DNA from: Chelydra serpentina
Lineage: Eukaryota; Chordata; Testudines; Chelydridae
Length of the DNA: 64,000 bases
Assembly (NCBI GenBank): GCA_037349315.1
Contig: JBAIAC010000026.1
Location: 1,240,001 to 1,304,000, forward strand
Direction: 5' to 3'
Below are positions 59,090-64,000 of this stretch, piece after piece. Within the stretch, counting starts at the first letter, position 1; the number at the start of each line of letters is the position of its first letter. The notes under the pieces were generated by a model. The model was not told the origin of the DNA, searched no databases, and saw only the letters and a program-made list of their open reading frames with translations. A program made the position numbers and the translations under genes.

Positions 59090-59769
59090 TGTGGCAGGGT
59101 CAGACCACCCCTGCGGCGCCTCCTGCTGGTTGTCCTGGGAATTAGCTCACCAGCCTCTGGAGCGCCCTCTGCAGGCCAGTGATCCGCCTGTCCACTCTGG
59201 CCCCATGTCCCTCCCAGGACCCGGTGCCCTTTTAACTGGGGTGCTGCCCCCTGGCAGTACCCCTAAATCTGGGTCTCCCCTCCCCAGGGGAACCCCCAAC
59301 CCACTATCCCCACCTCGCCTCAGTCGTAGGCTACTGCCAGTCACCAGCTAGCCCCCACGCCCTGGGGCAGACTGCAGTATAAGCCACTCATCACAGGCAA
59401 AGGGGGTTTGGACCTGCTGCCTCGGCCTACCCGTGGTTGTTCCTGCAACCCCAGTACCTAGATGGGCCTAACCCTAGGCCCGCAGCCTGGGTTTTGCTAG
59501 GCCAGAGCTCCCTAGCTCCCTTGGCCTTTCCCCAGCCCTGCTCCACTCCAGGTACCCTGCTTAGGTCCTCCAGCCAGGCCCTTCTCTCCCTAAAGGCAGA
59601 GAGAGAGTGTCTTTGCTCCAGGCCCACTGCCCTCTTATAAGGGCCAGCTGGGCCCTGATTAAATTGGCCCCAGCTGTGGCTGCTTTGAATGAGCCCAGCT
59701 TTCAGCCTCAGCCCTCTCCCAGGGCTATTTCCAGCCCCTCCGGGCAGGAGCGGGTTCCACCCCGCTACA
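59090..59769 (-). repeat. LTR (3' copy in element orientation)
   Basis: 680 bp, TG…CA ends. TATA-like CTTATAAG at 59634-59641. Confidence 0.9.
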
Positions 59770-59830
59770 CAGCCCCCACCTCAAGATCCCCTCCACCGGG
59801 GGGGTGGGGGTGGTGGTAAGGAGAGGACCC

Positions 59831-60538
59831 CTAGCACCCCAGCATCCCTCTCAGCTGGGAACGAAGGGAATCCCTCTCATGCCTCAGGCTCTCCACCATT
59901 TGGAGCAGCCGGCTCCCTTCCTCAAGGGTTTGGGTCCCCATGTTAGCCCTCCCAGCTCTCCCATGGGTCCCCAGGATCGGCTGGGGCCTCTCTGCCCCTG
60001 ACAATTTCTTGTTTGGGGCTCCAGCCTTCCCTGTACCTCCAGTCTGGTCAGGCTCAGACTGGGCCCCTCGTTCGGCGCTCCGCCTTCTTAGGGGGCAGTG
60101 CCGCTTTTTCTGGCCCCCCTTGTGGCACAGGAAGCACAGCCAGTGCCCACCTCTGACCACCTCAGGGCTAGCCTGGGCCCTGCGAGTCCCCCGAGGGCAC
60201 TCCCTCTTCATGTGCCCCAGTTCCCCGCAGGCCCAACAAGTTCGTGGCCCCCCTGTTGACCTCACAGGGGGTGTCTTTTCTGGGCAGGGCCTTCTTGCAC
60301 CCTCCCAGTAGGGACACTCCCTCTTGAAGTGTCCCGGTCGCCCGCAGGCAAAACAGTCTCTAGGCCTTGGCACTGGCCTCCAGCCCAAGGTGCCTGGCCC
60401 ACACCGAGGTCCTTGTGCCCTCCCCCGCAACAGCTGTAGCAGCCTTGCTTGCTGCTCGGCGAGACGGGCCACACAGGCTCTCCAATAATAGTCCTTCATT
60501 TCTCCACCTTCCGTTTCTCGACGCTCCACTTCGGGCAA
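59831..60538 (-). CDS. Gag-like zinc-knuckle protein of the LTR element
   Basis: About 235 codons. The first codon of the span is TTG. The first ATG is at 60499 (reverse strand, residue 14), giving about 222 residues. Two canonical CCHC knuckles are visible (CFACGRPGHFKREC and CWACGELGHMKREC), the nucleic-acid-binding motif of Gag nucleocapsid. A third (CFLCHKGGQKKRHC) has Gln where His is expected. The C-terminal part ends in a short heptad-like stretch (MVESLRHERDSLRSQL). The frame stays open upstream through the leader toward the LTR. Role: packaging of element RNA (family knowledge). No capsid domain was recognised. Confidence 0.75.
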   Translation of the reverse strand: MPEVERRETEGGEMKDYYWRACVARLAEQQARLLQLLRGRAQGPRCGPGTLGWRPVPRPRDCFACGRPGHFKRECPYWEGARRPCPEKTPPVRSTGGPRTCWACGELGHMKRECPRGTRRAQASPEVVRGGHWLCFLCHKGGQKKRHCPLRRRSAERGAQSEPDQTGGTGKAGAPNKKLSGAERPQPILGTHGRAGRANMGTQTLEEGSRLLQMVESLRHERDSLRSQLRGMLGC

Positions 60539-60607
60539 TAGTCCACAGTCCTTTGCCCTGCCCCTTGTATCAGGGGTGGACCGTCTATGCCCACATTCTC
60601 CACCACT

Positions 60608-61287
60608 TGTGGCAGGGTCGGACCACCCCTGCGGCGCCTCCTGCTGGTTGTCCTGGGAATTAGCTCACCAGCCTCTGGAGCGCCCTCTGCAGGCCAGTGA
60701 TCCGCCTGTCCACGCTGGGCCCGCGTCCCTCCCAGGACCCGGTGCCCTTTTAACTGGGGTGCTGCCCCCTGGCAGTACCCCTAAATCTGGGTCTCCCCTC
60801 CCCAGGGGAACCCCCAACCCACTATCCCCACCTCGCCTCAGTCGTAGGCTACTGCCAGTCACCAGCTAGCCCCCACGCCCTGGGGCAGACTGCAGTATAA
60901 GCCACTCATCACAGGCAAAGGGGGTTTGGACCTGCTGCCTCGGCCTACCCGTGGTTGTTCCTGCAACCCCAGTACCTAGATGGGCCTAACCCTAGGCCCG
61001 CAGCCTGGGTTTTGCTAGGCCAGAGCTCCCTAGCTCCCTTGGCCTTTCCCCAGCCCTGCTCCACTCCAGGTACCCTGCTTAGGTCCTCCAGCCAAGCCCT
61101 TCTCTCCCTAAAGGCAGAGAGAGAGTGTCTTTGCTCCAGGCCCACTGCCCTCTTATAAGGGCCAGCTGGGCCCTGATTAAATTGGCCCCAGCTGTGGCTG
61201 CTTTGAATGAGCCCAGCTTTCAGCCTCAGCCCTCTCCCAGGGCTATTTCCAGCCCCTCCGGGCAGGAGCGGGTTCCACCCCGCTACA
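60608..61287 (-). repeat. LTR (5' copy in element orientation) with TATA
   Basis: 680 bp, nearly identical to 59090-59769. On the minus strand CTTATAAG (61152-61159) would serve as the promoter. Two bases beyond its inner edge the minus strand reads TGGTGGAGAATGTGGG, a possible primer-binding site starting TGG. Confidence 0.88.
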
Positions 61288-61292
61288 CTGGG

Positions 61293-62520
61293 GAATACAG
61301 TGTAGGGCGAGACCTGTGCAGCCTGGAAACACCCTGGTCAGGAGGGAGAGAGATGCGTGTCTCTGCCCAAGAGAGGTAAGGGCTGGAGAGCTGGAAGCCT
61401 GAGAGTGGGTGGAGAAAAATGCGGCTGGGAGTTGTTGCCAGATTTGCCCATTATTTTGGGATATGCTCATTTATTAGGGTTACTCTGGGGGGGGGGTTCT
61501 GTAATTCTATCACTGCTTGTGTTCTTATATGGAGCTCTACTTCTCCCTTCTGCAAATTCCCTCCCAATGGAGCTATCCTGCAGGACCTAAGCTCCCCCGG
61601 GCTGGGTTCTTCCAGCCCCAGAATCAGTCGAACGAACACACACACACACAGAGCGCATCTGAGAGGACCAGGTTAATCAGCACTCCCAAGCTGACCCCTG
61701 ATATGTCCCTGGATTCAGCAGGGTGGGTCGAGCAGCATTTCCAAGCTGTCACCCTCATATGTCAGGGGCACCGCACCACAATAGAGCAGGCCTGAGCAGG
61801 CTGGGTCGAGTCGCACTTTCATTGTTCGTGTCCATTCCCACCCTCATTTGTCCCAGGTTCAGCACGTCCCTGTCCTCACTTTCACATACTATTGTTCTGG
61901 TAGTAACCCACTGGATGAGCAAACCCCACAGGATTTTGGGGCGCTGCAGGGATCTTTAGCTTAGGTACGAGGAGCGTTGCTGCAGAGCGAACGAGGAAAC
62001 CAAAAAATATCCACAAGGTGGGGAGGAGAGAGAAAGAGGGAGAGAGACGCAACCAGCTTAGCCACGAACGTTATTTGTAGCCAGATAATAACCACAGGGG
62101 AGCCAAACAACCAAAACAGTGATAATATTAAATCGAACTTAAATGGAATTATAAAAGTCAGGGTTAGAAAACTCTAATTGATCACACAAGTCAGGGTCAG
62201 CAGGCTACACCTAGGGAGCGAGCTGGGTTCTCACCACTCTGTGAAGCTGGAATCGATCGGGGTTCCCAGGTGGTGGTGGGAGCTGAGGGTCTGGAGCGCT
62301 GGAGACAGGCAGAGCCCCCAGCACGGTCAGGCAGGAGAAGATGAAGTCCCAGTGGAACTGATGCAGAGTTTGGATCCAGGCATCAGAGCACACTTGAGCG
62401 TGGACAGGGGTTTCTGTAGGGAAAGAACAGTGGTTCAAGGGAGACACTAGATTTGTTTATGGGTAAACTGGTGGTTCAAGGGAGTATACCAAGGTTGTTT
62501 TGTTCAGGCTAGACAATAGG
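61293..62520. repeat. Unclassified repeat-like sequence
   Basis: Contains irregular repeats around 61679-61870 (GCACTCCCAAGCTG / GCATTTCCAAGCTG, each followed by TGATATGTC or TCATATGTC, and twice GGGTGGGTCG/GGCTGGGTCG). The phrase CATTGTTCGTGTCCATTCC near 61820 recurs at about 62543. No gene recognised. Confidence 0.4.
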
Positions 62521-62524
62521 AACT

Positions 62525-64000
62525 GATCATTCTTCTTCGAGTGATTGTTCGTGTCCATTCCAAGCAAGCAGGTGTGTGCGCGCCGTGTGCAAGCCAGCCG
62601 GCAGATTTTCCCTTAGCAGTGTCCGTAGGGTCGGCCTGGGTGCCCCCTGGATTGGCGCCTCCATGGCGCTCAATATAGGGGCCTGCCGACCCTCCACCCA
62701 CCTCAGTTCCTTCTTACCACCGGTGACAGCTAGCTGGAACTTTGCTCGCTCTTGCAGCAAGCCTAGCAGTGTCTACGTTCGTGTATATAGTTCTGATTGT
62801 CCCAGTTTTGTAGTTAGTGTTAGTCTGTAAGTTAGTTAGTTAGCTGTTGGGGGGTTTCCCCCGCCGCAACTCAATTCTTGTCCCTCCTGGGGCATGCTCG
62901 GGTCCCCAGGGTTTAAACTGTGCGGTCTGCAGGAAGTTGATGCTGAAGAGTGATCCACACTCTTCCTGCTTGAGGTGTCTCGGAGAGAGCCACCAGAGAG
63001 ATCGGTGCCATATCTGTAAGGGGTTCCATCCCAGGACTCTCAAAGATTGAGAGCAGAGACTTAGAGTTCTCCTGTGGCCACACTCGGACCCGAAACCCGC
63101 CGAACCGGCACCTAGCACTTCGTCCTCGGTGCGCAGCGCTCCGGCACCGCTAGTATGAGATGAGGCCCAGTCTAAGATATGGAGAGACTCGGGACATAGG
63201 AAGTCGGCCTCCATGCGGCACCGCTTACCATCCCCGGTGCCCGCTAAAAAGAAAAGGCCAGTGAGGGGCCGATCACCCCACCAGGACCTTAAAAGGCTGG
63301 CGGCGTTCACATGTGTGGTGGGACAAGCCGAGCCACCGGCGCCTCTTCCCAAGGTCGCGTTGACTCCTGCCTCGGCTGGGGTTCAGTCGAGTCCGGACCT
63401 GTCCAGGTCCCCAGACCACCGGGAGGAAGTACGCCTCCCGCCCACACCGGAGGCATTCAAGGCAGCTTCGGACCTGATGAGCCTGCCGGCACCGGCCTCC
63501 CCGCGAAGGAGGGAAGAGGTCCAATTAAGGGGCAAGCCGGCCATGATGGCACCGCAGTCCCCACCCTGTGTCGGTCTGGCGCCGCCCGCGCAGAGAGGAG
63601 GAACTCCCCGGCCTTGCGGCACTGCTCGCCGATGACCGTGGGTACTGCCCCCCCCCTTGGTCTTCATATTCGGAGACCTCGGAGTTGGAGGTGGAATCCT
63701 TTCACTCCAGTAGATCAAGGAGCAGGAGGTCAGCTTTGCAGAGAAGCCAGCAACCTTACTCAGTGCCGTGGCAGCAGCATTGGCAGCTGCCTTCCCAGTG
63801 GCCTTTCTGGACTCCCTGGGCTTACCATCAGACTCAGGGGCACGGTCCACGCCCCAGATCCATGTTGGTCTCCGCGTTGGTAGCTCCGGCACAAGTGTCT
63901 CCACCAGCGGCACCACTGTCCAAGAAAGATGTGCCACCTACTCAACAGGATCCGGCACCACCTCGCCAGACGCTGGCACCGATGGGGATCATATCCTTGA
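62525..64000 (+). mobile_element. DIRS-like retroelement, 5' portion, runs off the window
   Basis: Starts with TTCTTCGAGTGATTGTTCGTG, similar to the reverse complement of the right terminus of the 33-35 kb DIRS relic. A Gag-like frame follows. Beyond it the sequence is rich in CCGGCACC-type Pro/Ala/Ser codons spread over two frames, which suggests frameshifts. Family assignment is tentative. Confidence 0.5.
62847..63050 (+). pseudogene. DIRS Gag-like N-terminal fragment
   Basis: 67 codons with CAVCRKLMLKSDPHSSCLRC, then LGESH and CHICKGFHPRT, a cysteine/histidine pattern like the DIRS Gag-like N-terminus. It ends at a TGA at 63048. The downstream related coding sequence (from about 63213) is in another register, so the copy appears broken. 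Confidence 0.5.

Larger units (their letters stand above)
59090..61287 (-). mobile_element. Compact Gag-only LTR retroelement, 2.2 kb, CTGGG duplication
   Basis: Two 680-bp direct repeats (59090-59769 and 60608-61287) begin TGTGGCAGGGTC and end CCCGCTACA. They differ at about six positions by eye. CTGGG flanks the whole (59085-59089 and 61288-61292). The interior is only 838 bp and encodes a zinc-knuckle protein on the minus strand. A purine-rich GAGGTGGGGGCTG precedes the 3' LTR on that strand, as a polypurine tract should. No protease, polymerase or envelope is present, so mobility would need proteins from elsewhere. The layout is like the terminal-repeat-with-GAG elements named in plants. 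Whether it derives from a Gypsy-type element or an endogenous retrovirus cannot be decided here. Confidence 0.9.

Noticed and set aside
63213..63945. Host gene at the right edge
   Set aside because: Pro/Ala/Ser-rich frames in several registers directly following a DIRS Gag-like patch; more likely element-derived.

Overview
This is vertebrate genomic DNA, most likely from a cryptodiran turtle. Three observations support that: long introns with GT-AG splice sites; many CR1 LINE copies ending in the ATTCTATGATTCTA-type 3' terminus; and several tRNA-headed SINEs whose tails resemble CR1, the arrangement known for tortoise/cryptodiran pol III SINEs. There are no bacterial operons, CRISPR arrays or free-standing RNA genes.

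The only host gene I can support is GLG1 (Golgi glycoprotein 1, also called CFR-1, ESL-1 or MG-160) on the + strand. Twenty-one exons between 615 and 43801 join in phase with no internal stop. They encode about 854 residues: most of the cysteine-rich luminal repeats, one C-terminal membrane span and a short basic cytosolic tail. The 5' exons (signal peptide and first repeats, roughly a quarter to a third of the protein by comparison with the human length recalled from memory) lie before the window. A 3'UTR of up to about 5.9 kb follows, with AATAAA motifs near 43.9, 44.9, 45.6 and 49.7 kb.

The introns and the downstream 14 kb are a dense archive of mobile elements. Several are delimited by target-site duplications (TSDs) readable by eye. 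They include hAT-type elements with 8-bp TSDs (6407-6719, 6785-7053, 17702-17841, 53251-53552, and a nested one spanning 52137-58387). There is a PIF/Harbinger-like 1.8 kb element with TTA duplications (29271-31080) and related short palindromic elements (near 8.0, 25.2, 25.5, 39.0 and 58.0 kb). There is a solo LTR flanked by AGGAC (41353-41900), DIRS-like relics (about 33.2-34.85 kb and from about 62.5 kb to the window end), three SINEs, two MIR copies and five CR1 copies.

Region by region: 1-43.8 kb is GLG1 exons and repeat-rich introns; 43.8-49.7 kb is the GLG1 3'UTR; 49.7-52.1 kb is intergenic; 52.1-58.4 kb is the nested hAT composite holding a GC-rich hAT, a SINE, a CR1 with a complete 938-codon endonuclease/reverse-transcriptase frame, and a short palindromic element. 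At 59.1-61.3 kb lies a compact LTR retroelement with two nearly identical 680-bp LTRs, a CTGGG duplication and only a zinc-knuckle Gag frame. From 61.3 kb to the end is unclassified repeat sequence leading into the start of a DIRS-like element.

I found no new multi-gene system. The items most worth a second look are the Gag-only LTR element, the intact CR1, the nested hAT composite, the head-to-head palindrome with hammerhead-like cores at 38.1-38.35 kb, and the CR1 copy lying 35 nt from the last GLG1 splice acceptor.
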